Shown here piece after piece: positions 8,577 through 17,126 of a stretch of DNA of 64,000 nucleotides (position 1 is its first letter; each line of letters opens with the position of its first letter). The stretch comes from Schlesneria sp. GTDB lineage: Bacteria > Planctomycetota > Planctomycetia > Planctomycetales > Planctomycetaceae. The DNA lies in the NCBI GenBank assembly GCA_028291515.1, contig JAQGHU010000053.1:1-64000 (forward strand), written 5' to 3'. The notes under the pieces were generated by a model. That model worked only from the letters and a program-made list of their open reading frames with translations, made no database searches and was not told the origin of the DNA. A program made the position numbers and the translations under genes.

Positions 8577-11500
8577 GTGATTCGTATCGCGACTGGATTG
8601 GTCTGTGGAAATCGGCTTTCTCTGTTCAGTTTCGTAACGGCGTTAACGTGCTGCCTGGGTGCGATGGCCTATGCGGCAGATGCTCCGCCACCACCGCCAA
8701 AATCGGAAAAAGAACCACGGATAGACGCTGTGGTCCCCGGCGGCCGCGCGAAGCTCGAAAAGGGTGAATGGGATGCCGTCATCGCCGAGACCACGGTAAT
8801 TCTGAACGGCGATGCTGAAAACGTGATCGCGCTGCTGATGCGCGGAATCGCCCTGAACGGAAAGGGTGACTATGACGCCGCCATCAAGGACCTGACGAAG
8901 GCCAGCTCCAAGCCGTCGAGCGATCTCACGACGCGTGATATTCGAGCCGACGCCTTTTCCAACCTGTCGGTGTCGTACTACCGCAAGGACAAGTTCCTGC
9001 CCGCGATCGACAATGCGTGGTTCGCATTGCTCGAAAAGGGCGACCACTTCGAAGCGCATAACAACCGCGCTTTGGCGTATATCGGACGCGGACAGTACGA
9101 CAAGGCGATCGGCAGTGCTGACGCAGCGATTCGGGCCAAAGAAGATTTTGCCGACGCCTACAGCACGCGTGGCCTGGCCTACTTCTTCAAAAACAATGTC
9201 GATCAGGCGATGAAGGATCAAACCAAGGCGATCGAACTGCAGTCCAAGTTGGCCGTCGCTTACCAGCGTCGCGCGGCTGTCGTCGCGGCCAAGGGCGAGT
9301 TCCCGAAAGCGCTGGAAGACTTGGACAAGGCCATCAGCACCAAGCCCGATTTTGCCGACGCCATTTGCGATCGCGCCTGTTTGTACGGCATGGCTCGCAA
9401 CCTCCCCAAGATGGTTTCGGAACTCGATGGTTTGACCAAATCGAATCCGTCATTCGCTCGTGCGTATTACCACCGAGCCATGCTGAGTGTCGATCAAAAG
9501 AAATATGACCTGTCGATGGATGACCTGGACCAGGCCATCAAATTGAAGGACGGCTTCGCCGCAGCGTATTGCCTGCGAGGGTACGCTCAAACGAACCGCA
9601 AGAATCTGGACGAAGCCGTCGCCGATTTCACAAAGGCTATCGAATCCGACCCCAAACTCGTCAACGCCTACAAAGGCCGAGCGGCTGCGTATCAGAAGCT
9701 GAAGAAGGCCAAGGAAGCGAAAGCGGATCAGGACAAGGTCGCGGAACTGCAACCGACGCCACCGCCAAAGCCGGCGTCGAATGCCAAGAAGCCGGAAGAC
9801 CCGACCCCACGGTTTACCGTGAGTTCTAAAGAGGTATCCCCAGCGAAGCTGAAGGAAGCCCTGAAGTCCGCCGCCGAGATCGACAAGCTGGTCCAGGCGA
9901 ACTACAAGAAGTTCGATGTCACTCCGCTTCCCAAGACGCCCGATGAGCAGTTCTTGCGGCGAGTCTATCTCGATGTCACGGGCACGATCCCGTCGTATCA
10001 GCATGTGAAGAAATTCCGCAATAACAATTCTGCGAACAAGCGAGCGGAATTGATCGACGAACTGCTCAATAGCCCTGCCTACGCCGGCAACTTCTTCAAC
10101 TATTGGGCTGACGTCCTGCGATACACCGACAACCTGAGCGGAAATGTCCGTGGCGAGCCGTACCGGCAGTGGATCAAGCAATCGCTGGCCGAAAACAAGC
10201 CCTGGGACAAGCTGGTTTACGAAATGCTGACGGCCTCCGGTCGCGTCTGGGAAAACCCAGCCACGGGATACTTCCAGCGCGACCCCAATATGCCGCTGGA
10301 CGTCATGAACAACACCGTCCGTATCTTCCTGGGAACGCGGATTGGCTGTGCCCAATGCCACAACCATCCATTCGATCGCTGGACGCAGAAAGAGTTCTAT
10401 GAAATGGCCGCGTTCACATTTGGAACGCAGCAAAACACCCATGGGGGCGACAAGCGATACTGGAACTCCAACCCGCATGAACGCCTGCAGGCGGACTTTG
10501 CCGACATCGAACAGGAAGAAGAAGATCGCCGGAACAATTACTACCGCTTCGAACGGATGATCGGCGTCAACATGCAGATCGTCAACGATCAGGTGGATCG
10601 CAAGATCCAGCTCCCTGCAAATTACACCTATGACAACGCCAAGCCGAACGAAACGGTGGCTCCGCGAACGCTTTTCGGCTCCCAGGTATCGCTGAAACCC
10701 GGCGAGACCCCTCGTCAGGGATTCGCCCGCTGGTGTACCGCTTCAGACAATCCGCGCTTCGCCAAAGTCATCGCGAACCGATTGTGGAAACAAGTCTTCG
10801 GTGTCGGCCAGATCGAACCCGTCGACGACATGATGGATGACACCGTCGCCGAGAACCCGGCCTTGATGGACTACCTGGAAGCCGAAATGAAACGGCTGAA
10901 CTTCGATATGAAAGAGTATCTGCGCGTCCTGCTGAACACAGAAACATACCAGCGACAAGTCTGCGTGGACGAAATTCCGCTCGGTGCCCCTTATCACTTC
11001 CCTGGCCCCATGCTGCGACGCATGAGTGCCGAACAAGTTTGGGATTCGTTCCTGACATTGGCCGTGGTCGACCCTGACGAGTTCCGCGAACTCCCCGCCA
11101 AAGTTCGCACCGACGTGATTGGTTTCAACCTCGACACGGTTTCGGCCAAGAAAGTTCTGGATGCAGAATCAAAGGGCTCCGAAATTGATAACGGCGTCAA
11201 CTCAAAGCGTCAGCAGAAGTACACGTACAAGGGGATCGTGCTGGCTCGTGCATCCGAACTGCCGTCTCCAGTTCCAGCAAATCACTTCTTGCGTTCGTTC
11301 GGTCAGTCGGATCGAGAATTGATTTCGTCATCGTCGTCGACAGGATCGGTGCCGCAAGTGCTGTTCATGTTCAATGGTCCGATCACGCACATGCTGCTGG
11401 AAAAGAATTCCACGATTTACCTCAACGTCGTGAAGCAGAAGAACGTGAACGACGCGACGAAGATCATCTTCGAAACGATCCTCACCCGCGAACCGGATGC

Positions 11501-11609
11501 CGACGAGCTGGCCTTGGCGGTCGAAGAGGTCAAAAGAAACGGCCCGGCCGGATTTGGAAACGTCATCTGGTCGCTCGTCAACACGCGAGAATTTCTGTTC
11601 ATTCAGTAA
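8577..11609 (+). CDS. TPR-DUF1549-DUF1553 protein (planctomycete cytochrome-like fusion)
   Basis: About 1010 residues. A signal peptide ending in AMAYA is followed by a long TPR array to about residue 385 (repeated ...AYxxRGxAY...A..D..KAIEL...). DUF1549/PSCyt2 follows (LRRVYLDVTGTIPSYQHV to GCAQCHNHPFDRWT, with a literal CxxCH near residue 590), then DUF1553 (NRLWKQVFGVGQIEPVDDM to the C-terminus). I chose GTG 8577, which has GGA eight bases upstream and starts directly at the signal peptide; an in-frame TTG at 8538 would add 13 residues. The DUF1501 partner follows 75 bases downstream, the normal planctomycete arrangement. Function is unproven; a role in surface or polysaccharide chemistry is often assumed. 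Confidence 0.9.
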   Translation: MIRIATGLVCGNRLSLFSFVTALTCCLGAMAYAADAPPPPPKSEKEPRIDAVVPGGRAKLEKGEWDAVIAETTVILNGDAENVIALLMRGIALNGKGDYDAAIKDLTKASSKPSSDLTTRDIRADAFSNLSVSYYRKDKFLPAIDNAWFALLEKGDHFEAHNNRALAYIGRGQYDKAIGSADAAIRAKEDFADAYSTRGLAYFFKNNVDQAMKDQTKAIELQSKLAVAYQRRAAVVAAKGEFPKALEDLDKAISTKPDFADAICDRACLYGMARNLPKMVSELDGLTKSNPSFARAYYHRAMLSVDQKKYDLSMDDLDQAIKLKDGFAAAYCLRGYAQTNRKNLDEAVADFTKAIESDPKLVNAYKGRAAAYQKLKKAKEAKADQDKVAELQPTPPPKPASNAKKPEDPTPRFTVSSKEVSPAKLKEALKSAAEIDKLVQANYKKFDVTPLPKTPDEQFLRRVYLDVTGTIPSYQHVKKFRNNNSANKRAELIDELLNSPAYAGNFFNYWADVLRYTDNLSGNVRGEPYRQWIKQSLAENKPWDKLVYEMLTASGRVWENPATGYFQRDPNMPLDVMNNTVRIFLGTRIGCAQCHNHPFDRWTQKEFYEMAAFTFGTQQNTHGGDKRYWNSNPHERLQADFADIEQEEEDRRNNYYRFERMIGVNMQIVNDQVDRKIQLPANYTYDNAKPNETVAPRTLFGSQVSLKPGETPRQGFARWCTASDNPRFAKVIANRLWKQVFGVGQIEPVDDMMDDTVAENPALMDYLEAEMKRLNFDMKEYLRVLLNTETYQRQVCVDEIPLGAPYHFPGPMLRRMSAEQVWDSFLTLAVVDPDEFRELPAKVRTDVIGFNLDTVSAKKVLDAESKGSEIDNGVNSKRQQKYTYKGIVLARASELPSPVPANHFLRSFGQSDRELISSSSSTGSVPQVLFMFNGPITHMLLEKNSTIYLNVVKQKNVNDATKIIFETILTREPDADELALAVEEVKRNGPAGFGNVIWSLVNTREFLFIQ

Positions 11610-11684
11610 ACCAATCCCGTCTGCGGTGCAATCACAGGCATTCGCGGCGATCTACATCTGCCCACGCAGAATATTGGAGTCATC

Positions 11685-12998
11685 ATGCGAGACCTTATAG
11701 CCGAGCAGCCGGGGTTGGATCGTCGGCGGTTTGTCGAATACGCGGCCAAGTCGCTGTTGGGCGTGACGGTGTTTTCGGCGCTGGGCCGTCCTTCGATCTC
11801 AGCCGAACCAGCCGCTGCGGCGGCTGCGCCGGTTTATGGACCGGGAAAAGCCAAGCGACTGATCTATTTGTACATGGCAGGAGCCATGTCTCATCTGGAC
11901 ACGTTCGACCTGAAGCCTGGTCACAAGAACCAGGGGCAGACGCGAGCGATCGACACGAACGTCCCCGGAATCCAGATCAGCGAATTCCTGCCCGGACTCG
12001 CTCAACAGTTCGACAAACTTGCCGTCGTGCGATCGTTGACCACGCAGACAGCCGATCACGAAGCCGCTGAGTACTGGATGCGAACCAGCTACCAGGCGAT
12101 CGCCACCGAGCGTCATCCCACGATCGGTCCCTGGATGCAGAAGTTCCGCGGACGTCAAAGCAAGTCGCTGCCCGACACCGTGCTGATTGGTGCTCCACCG
12201 CGTCATCCTTCGGCTGGATTTTTCGACCCCACGTTCAGTCCATTGCCAATCGGTGATCCGAATCGCGGCCTGGAAAACACCAAGGCTCCGGAATACCTGA
12301 CGGATTCGTCGTTCGAGAAGCGTCTGGCGCTGATCGACGGGTTCGATAAGAAATTCCGCGGCCGGGTCAAGCAACAAAAGGTTCAAGCCTACACCGACTT
12401 CTACACCGAAGCCGTCTCGCTGCTGGCCAGCAGTGAACTGAAGGCCTTCAACCTGAACGAAGAAAAGAACGAAGACCGCGATCGCTATGGTCGTGATTCG
12501 TTCGGCCAGGGTTGTTTGCTGGCTCGCCGTTTAATTGAGAACAATGTCTCGTGCGTCGAAGTCAACTGCGGCGGTTGGGACATGCACGCCAACATCTACA
12601 ACGGCGGCGCACTCCCCAATCGTTGTAACATCATGGATCGTGCGATCAGCAACCTGCTGAAGGACCTGAAAGATCGCGGTTTGCTCGATCAGACGTTGGT
12701 CGTGCTTGCGACGGAGTTCGGCCGTTCGCCGGAACTGAACTACAACGTCGGTCGCGATCACCATCCTGCCGTATTCTCGTCGTTCATGGCGGGAGGCGGC
12801 ATCAAGGGTGGTCAGTTCTACGGCTCGTCCGACGCCGCAGCACACTCGGTCGAAACCGATCCGGTGACCCCAGCCGACTTCAACGCCACGATCGCCACAG
12901 CCCTGGGACTGTCGCTGAACGAAATCGTGCACTCACCCACAGGCCGCCCCTTCAAAGTCGCCCAGGACGGCAAGCCGCTAACTAAGCTGTTCAGTTAA
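11685..12998 (+). CDS. DUF1501 family protein with twin-arginine leader
   Basis: 437 residues. The N-terminus has a twin-arginine-type leader (LDRRRFVEYAAKSLLGVTVF), implying export in a folded state. The DUF1501 body has the family landmarks KRLIYLYMAGAMSHLDTFD, LTTQTADHEAAEYWM, ARRLIENNVSCVEVNCGGWD, and LVVLATEFGRSPELNYNVGRDHH. DUF1501 belongs to the alkaline phosphatase/sulfatase-like superfamily and is nearly always encoded beside DUF1549-DUF1553 genes, as here. Its activity is not known. It lies 75 bases after the TPR-DUF1549-DUF1553 gene and is probably co-transcribed. Confidence 0.92.
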   Translation: MRDLIAEQPGLDRRRFVEYAAKSLLGVTVFSALGRPSISAEPAAAAAAPVYGPGKAKRLIYLYMAGAMSHLDTFDLKPGHKNQGQTRAIDTNVPGIQISEFLPGLAQQFDKLAVVRSLTTQTADHEAAEYWMRTSYQAIATERHPTIGPWMQKFRGRQSKSLPDTVLIGAPPRHPSAGFFDPTFSPLPIGDPNRGLENTKAPEYLTDSSFEKRLALIDGFDKKFRGRVKQQKVQAYTDFYTEAVSLLASSELKAFNLNEEKNEDRDRYGRDSFGQGCLLARRLIENNVSCVEVNCGGWDMHANIYNGGALPNRCNIMDRAISNLLKDLKDRGLLDQTLVVLATEFGRSPELNYNVGRDHHPAVFSSFMAGGGIKGGQFYGSSDAAAHSVETDPVTPADFNATIATALGLSLNEIVHSPTGRPFKVAQDGKPLTKLFS

Positions 12999-13733
12999 CC
13001 CCGCCGATTCATATTCATCGGTCGGGTATTGAGTTGAAGAGTTGCCTGTTTTCAGGCCCGAAGGGTCGGCAGTTTCTCTAGCCAGGGTCGAAGGCCCTGG
13101 AATCGGTCGCCTCATTGACTCTTGTGGCCTGTAGGGCCCTTTCTTCTACTCTCTCGCCCCGCCGCGCCTGGCGTTCTCGTTCCGGAAAAAGCCTGAAAGG
13201 CCGCAACATACCAGCCCAGGGCAGAGCGGAGAGGCACAGCCTCGTAGCGCCGCCCTGGGTTGCGTGGTTTAGAAGTCCAAGGCCTGAAAGGCCGCAACAA
13301 CGATCAACAATTGGTCTCAGATCGCGTTCTTCGTGGACCAGATCTCCGTGACAACGACCTGATTTCCGCCGGGCTCGCCCCGGTCGGGATCACAACTAAC
13401 CAGCTACAACGAGACACTTCATCCTCGTCATCCGCTCTCCGTACCGGCTCGCCCCGGTTCGCCCCGGCTCGCCCAGACGGAAGCCACGACTCTCCAGGCT
13501 CGCCGCCACAATTCCGGCCGGCGCGCGGCATGGCGTTCGAACTCTCCTCGACTCACTCCGCTCAACTCTCTCGCGGCCGCGGGTGCCATTTCTCTGAGAT
13601 TCCGAAATAAAAACGGCCCTCGTTGTCGATTTCGCGGCCCCTCATTCGACAATAACCAGAGCCGCAAGGGTTCGCCGGTCGAGTTCGATCGGCGATGCGG
13701 GTCGCCAGCCAAAAACGATCAGGAGTCACGACC
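12999..13733. repeat. repeat-filled gap with a degenerate copy of the IS200-like element end
   Basis: No gene. Positions about 13053-13108 resemble the left end of the elements at 21.5 and 55 kb (AGGCCCGAAGGGTCGG, then TAGCCAGGGTCGAAGGCCCTGG). Two direct copies of CCTGAAAGGCCGCAAC lie near 13192 and 13284, flanking a palindrome built on CCAGCCCAGGGC and GCCCTGGG. Farther right are C-rich simple repeats (GGCTCGCCCCGG). The gap looks like a graveyard of small mobile repeats. Confidence 0.6.
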
Positions 13734-14108
13734 ATGCGTTTTATGATGATCATCAAGTCCGCAGAGACTTCAGGCCTTCCCCCTAAGCCGCTCCTGGAGG
13801 CCATTGGAAAGCTCTCCGAAGAGGCGGCCAAGGCCGGCACGATGGTCGGCAGCGGAGGCCTCGGCCCCACCGCGCTGGGCGCCCGCGTCCGAATTACGCG
13901 AGGGGAAGTCATCGTGACCGACGGGCCCTTCACCGAGACCAAAGAAGTCGTCGGCGGCTATGCCCAGTTTGAACTGACCTCGAAGGAAGAAGCGGTCAAG
14001 TCGGCCATCAAGTTCATGGAACTTCACAAGCAACTCTGGCCAGGCTGGGAGGGCGAGTGCGAAGTCCGCCAGATGTACGGCCCAGACGACTTCCCTTGTA
14101 AAAGCTGA
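13734..14108 (+). CDS. YCII-related (DGPF) domain protein
   Basis: 124 residues. It starts MRFMMIIKSAE after AGGAGTCACGACC. The family core is VIVTDGPFTETKEVVGGYAQFEL, containing the DGPF motif that names this YciI-like group, with a C-terminal stretch ending in CEVRQMYGPDD. Such ferredoxin-fold proteins are often encoded next to ECF sigma factors, but none is adjacent here. The role is unclear: a small enzyme or binding protein of the cytoplasm. The longer in-frame reading from 13695 is less likely because the ribosome-binding site fits 13734. Confidence 0.9.
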   Translation: MRFMMIIKSAETSGLPPKPLLEAIGKLSEEAAKAGTMVGSGGLGPTALGARVRITRGEVIVTDGPFTETKEVVGGYAQFELTSKEEAVKSAIKFMELHKQLWPGWEGECEVRQMYGPDDFPCKS

Positions 14109-14131
14109 TCAGCCCCTCTCCCCCGGTAGTC

Positions 14132-14424
14132 AATGTGCCGTGCCACTGGTTGGCCGCTTCGGACAACCAGTGCCAATGCAACCGCAGCGCCGTAGGTTAT
14201 GCTTCAGCATAACTTTTCCTCGCCGTGCGCTGGCAGTGTGGCTGGGGTCGACCAACCGGAGCCACGACCCCACGGAAAGAAGCCCCGGCCCTCGGCCATG
14301 TGCAATTTCCTGAGGCCCAAGGGCCGGCCGTTCCGTCGATGTGCCGTGCCACTTGGTTGGCCGCTTCAAACAACCAGTGCCAACGCGAATAGCCCCGTAG
14401 GTTATGCTTCAGCATAACTTTTCC
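14132..14424. repeat. duplicated palindromic unit with family C palindromes
   Basis: Two direct copies of an about 90-base unit at 14132-14222 and 14336-14424. Each has a stem-loop of CACTGGTTG/CAACCAGTG (slightly altered in copy two) followed by GTAGGTTATGCTTCAGCATA (14192 and 14397). Between them is GAGGCCCAAGGGCCGG, a fragment of the IS200-like element end. No gene lies between 14109 and 14597. Confidence 0.7.
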
Positions 14425-14597
14425 GTCACGGCGTGTGGCATGGCATTCTAACTCTCCTCTCCACCCCTCTATCAACTCTCTCGCGGCCCGCCTCATAGCC
14501 GTCCAGATAGAAATAGCTGCGACACCACAAGGCGATCACGAGGCCCGCCAGGACTAGCGTCACCCCACCCAGCTTTCTCCACTACGGTCGAAAGAAT

Positions 14598-15053
14598 TCA
14601 CGCACGCCGGGGCTCCTTTTGTTTGGGCTTCCAGAGGATCAGGTAGGCGGCGAGAAAAGTCAGCGGGACTACGATGGACCAGTAGGGAAACATGAACAGC
14701 CAATATCTTCCCGAGTCCTCGGTGGCATAGCCAAAGCCAGACCGCTTCCAGTGCCAGGTGAACCAGATCCCTGGTTGCGTTTCGATACTGACGGCAGGCC
14801 GAGAGTACAGCTTCGGTACGCTGAGCTCGAAAGTCTGCATCGCCTCTGTCAGCTTTGAATACCTCAACGGTAACACGGCAACAGAGCCTCTCGAAGAGAC
14901 AATCTTCAACGGCTCCCTGGCCCTTTTTCCACCGGGCACAGTCAGCCAATCGGTCGTGACGAAGCTCCTGAGCCACACGCTTGAACTGGCGCACGCCATC
15001 AACAATGTGATGATTCCCGCTTTCCGTCGCCAGCCTCTGAAGAACGCCTTCAT
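14598..15053 (-). CDS. small two-helix membrane protein, paralogue of the 32.6 kb gene
   Basis: 151 residues, unknown function. It starts MKAFFRGWRRKAGIITLLMA, a first hydrophobic helix, then a polar loop of about 90 residues with RYSKLTEAMQTFELSVPKLY and TWHWKRSGFGYA, then a second hydrophobic helix (YWSIVVPLTFLAAYLILW) and a basic tail. The product of 32652-33143 has the same plan and similar sequence at both ends (FFHDWRQKAGIVTLVMAC; PYWFPILTLTLLSASLILW). Start 15053 was chosen by that alignment. Confidence 0.65.
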   Translation of the reverse strand: MKAFFRGWRRKAGIITLLMACASSSVWLRSFVTTDWLTVPGGKRAREPLKIVSSRGSVAVLPLRYSKLTEAMQTFELSVPKLYSRPAVSIETQPGIWFTWHWKRSGFGYATEDSGRYWLFMFPYWSIVVPLTFLAAYLILWKPKQKEPRRA

Positions 15054-15070
15054 GGGGCACTCCCTGCCGG

Positions 15071-15631
15071 TTAAGTAGCCTCGCTCATTCCGATTCTCCC
15101 ATTCGATTCGCCAACGACTGGTGCGATCAAGTGATTGGACTCCCACACATGCATGACGGCATTCGCGCGTCGCACGACCTCAGGATCGGAAGAGAGTTGC
15201 CGCAGTGTCACAGCGTCGACGAGCATCGGGGATTGCGCAGCAACAGCGAGTCGAGAAAATCCCTTAAACTCTCGCCGACCTCCTGAGTCCACACTTCGTA
15301 GGATCATGTTTGCGAGACGGCGACGCTGAGCATCCGTGAGATCACAACGTTTGAGCCGACGAAGGAACTTCTCTTTGATGTATCCGGAGCGAAAGAACCG
15401 TGGATCAAACTCCAAAAACTGAATGACGAGTTCGACGATTTGCGGATCCCGTTCAGCCAGCCTTTCCAAGCCAACTCTCAAGCCGCCAGGAAATGCGAGC
15501 GAATCGTAATTTCTGTGGAACTCCTCACACGCAGCGTGATGCTCAGAACCATGCGGATTTTCAGACCAGGCATGCCGGATACGCGCCGAAAGCTCACATA
15601 TTCGAGCTGCGTTGGAGTGAAACGTTGCCAT
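15071..15631 (-). CDS. hypothetical helical protein
   Basis: 186 residues from the ATG at 15631; the frame is open up to 15715. No family recognised. The protein is soluble, rich in Arg and Leu, and helical (RDPQIVELVIQFLEFDPRFF; LKRCDLTDAQRRRLANMILR). The text resembles HEAT-like helical repeats seen in other planctomycete hypotheticals, but I cannot confirm that. It ends 17 bases before the start of the small membrane protein gene, so the two may be co-transcribed. Confidence 0.6.
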   Translation of the reverse strand: MATFHSNAARICELSARIRHAWSENPHGSEHHAACEEFHRNYDSLAFPGGLRVGLERLAERDPQIVELVIQFLEFDPRFFRSGYIKEKFLRRLKRCDLTDAQRRRLANMILRSVDSGGRREFKGFSRLAVAAQSPMLVDAVTLRQLSSDPEVVRRANAVMHVWESNHLIAPVVGESNGRIGMSEAT

Positions 15632-15731
15632 CGAACTGCCAAACAGAGATTTGACCGTTGAAGTCCTGCGAAGTGACGCGACATCACGATAGCTCCGATG
15701 ACGAAGCCGTATCAACCTCGCCCCGTGCCAC

Positions 15732-15753
15732 GTAGGTTATGCTTCAGCATAAC
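15732..15753. repeat. family C palindrome
   Basis: Single copy of GTAGGTTATGCTTCAGCATA followed by AC. The inner part TTATGCT-TC-AGCATAA can form a 7-base stem. Other copies are at 14192, 14397, 54268 and, inverted, 54305. Confidence 0.75.
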
Positions 15754-15770
15754 TCTTCGTCGCGGCAGGG

Positions 15771-15817
15771 TGGCCGGGTCTGGAGCGGTCTGGAGCGTCT
15801 TCGCGAAGACCTGGTCC
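15771..15817. repeat. REP-like palindrome beside the RAYT gene (copy 1)
   Basis: Contains TGGCCGGGTCTGGAGCG and the perfect 14-base palindrome GTCTTCGCGAAGAC at 15797-15810. It lies 60 bases past the 3' end of the RAYT gene. Related copies lie on the gene's other side (16648, 16811) and at 20237. Confidence 0.75.
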
Positions 15818-15876
15818 GAGATAGCCCAACGACCGATTGGACGTCCTCGGCCGCAAGTCCCCAGCGACCTCTGATC

Positions 15877-16455
15877 CTAGTTTGTCTCTTCGAGCCAATC
15901 CCAAGGAATCGGATCTGGCCTCAATTCATTCAGAGGGATTTCCTCATACCAACCTGCGCTCGACCATTTCCAATCTCTCGCCTGCTCAACCAATCGGCGG
16001 CGAACCGGATTCTGGTGTGTGTAATCGATCATGTGCAGTAGCGTTTTTCCCTTGATGATATTGCGGTCGTGCCCACGTCCCGGTTGCCAAAAATGATGTT
16101 TCAGGCGATCGCCATCACCGACACGGATTCGTGTCAGCCATTCGGGTGATTCACGCTTGAGAAACGGAACGGCTGCTCGACTGACCGGCTCTTTGATTCG
16201 GCCCAGCAATTGAGATGTGTCGTACTCAGGCTCCCGCGCGCAGACGACAAGATGCACATGCTCGGGCATGAAAACGTCGGCCCAAAGCTGATGGTTGAGC
16301 TCTCGGCAGGCAACAGCAATGCTCTCAGCCATCCACTGACACGTTCGTTCCCTGGAAAGCATCTTGATTCGACGGAAGCACGAGAACGTCAATTCGTGAG
16401 CATGCCCCGGTTCGTTGTAGGCACGCGGACGACACTGTCGATCTCGAAAATCCAT
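15877..16455 (-). CDS. REP-associated tyrosine transposase (RAYT), Y1 transposase family
   Basis: 192 residues from ATG 16455. The HUH-type metal motif is in FMPEHVHLVV (His66, His68) and the catalytic tyrosine is expected at Tyr145 in HMIDYTHQNPVRR; the RAYT tail motif DWKWSSAGWY follows. RAYTs nick single-stranded DNA at REP palindromes, and palindromes of one family lie on both sides (15771, 16648, 16811), which supports the call. The frame stays open to 16767, but that extension has no family sense and runs through the repeats, so the start at MDFRDRQCRPRAYN was taken. Probably cytoplasmic and chromosomal in action. Confidence 0.85.
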   Translation of the reverse strand: MDFRDRQCRPRAYNEPGHAHELTFSCFRRIKMLSRERTCQWMAESIAVACRELNHQLWADVFMPEHVHLVVCAREPEYDTSQLLGRIKEPVSRAAVPFLKRESPEWLTRIRVGDGDRLKHHFWQPGRGHDRNIIKGKTLLHMIDYTHQNPVRRRLVEQARDWKWSSAGWYEEIPLNELRPDPIPWDWLEETN

Positions 16456-16647
16456 TTCACTGAATTCGCACTCAGAATGCGTTTTTAGTTTCACCGCCTC
16501 GTCGGGACCGATTGTGCAGACATCCCAATTCGATCTTCGGTCGTTTTTGGGATGATCCTCAGAAATGACGATTGGAGAAGTGATCTCGTCAACAACCTGG
16601 AGTTTCACAAACGAATCCGAAGTCCTCGGAGGGAGCAGCCAATTGGG

Positions 16648-16846
16648 TGGCCGGGTCTGGAGCGTCCTCGCGAAGACCCGGTCTGTCAACACACATCCAC
16701 GTTTGATGGATATTGAAGTAATCGACTCCAGGCCACATCTTGGCAGCCGATGCCGTAAACGAAACAAAACAGCTCACGGTGATTCACCGACAATGCGGCT
16801 TGAACCTCCACCGGGCCTTCGCGAGGACGCTCCAGACCCGGCCACC
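16648..16846. repeat. inverted pair of REP-like palindromes (copies 2 and 3)
   Basis: Copy 2 (16648-16685) reads TGGCCGGGTCTGGAGCGTCC then TCGCGAAGACCCGG. Copy 3 (about 16811-16846) is its reverse complement. They form a REPIN-like pair about 125 bases apart, upstream of the RAYT gene. The rest of the gap 16456-17126 has no convincing gene. Confidence 0.75.
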
Positions 16847-17126
16847 CTGCCGCGAAAGTTGATGTGCCGTGCTTCTGCTCGATCGCGTCGGCCAGAAGGA
16901 TACAAACTTCGCAGCCGGGACGTTGATCTTTCAACGAAGGCAATCCGTCTTCGCACCAATGAATTGAAGCGGACAGACACAAGGACGACCTCCAACGCCG
17001 AGATTTCCGACGAACGGAGATGCACGGCGAGATGGTGGCAAAGGTGCTAGCATAGTACCGTGTCTCACAATTTCGACGTTAATCAACCGCGTTGAGCGGT
17101 GCACTAATAATCTTAGCGAGAACGCG

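Noticed and set aside
13260-13610. 116-codon ORF
   Set aside because: Translated C-rich simple repeats and palindromes in a repeat-filled gap.
14132-14424. Possible CRISPR array
   Set aside because: Only two units, not regularly spaced, and the repeated unit occurs elsewhere as a dispersed palindrome.
16456-16767. Upstream extension of the RAYT reading frame
   Set aside because: The added 104 residues have no family sense and the DNA includes REP-like palindromes; the RAYT family begins near MDFRDRQC.
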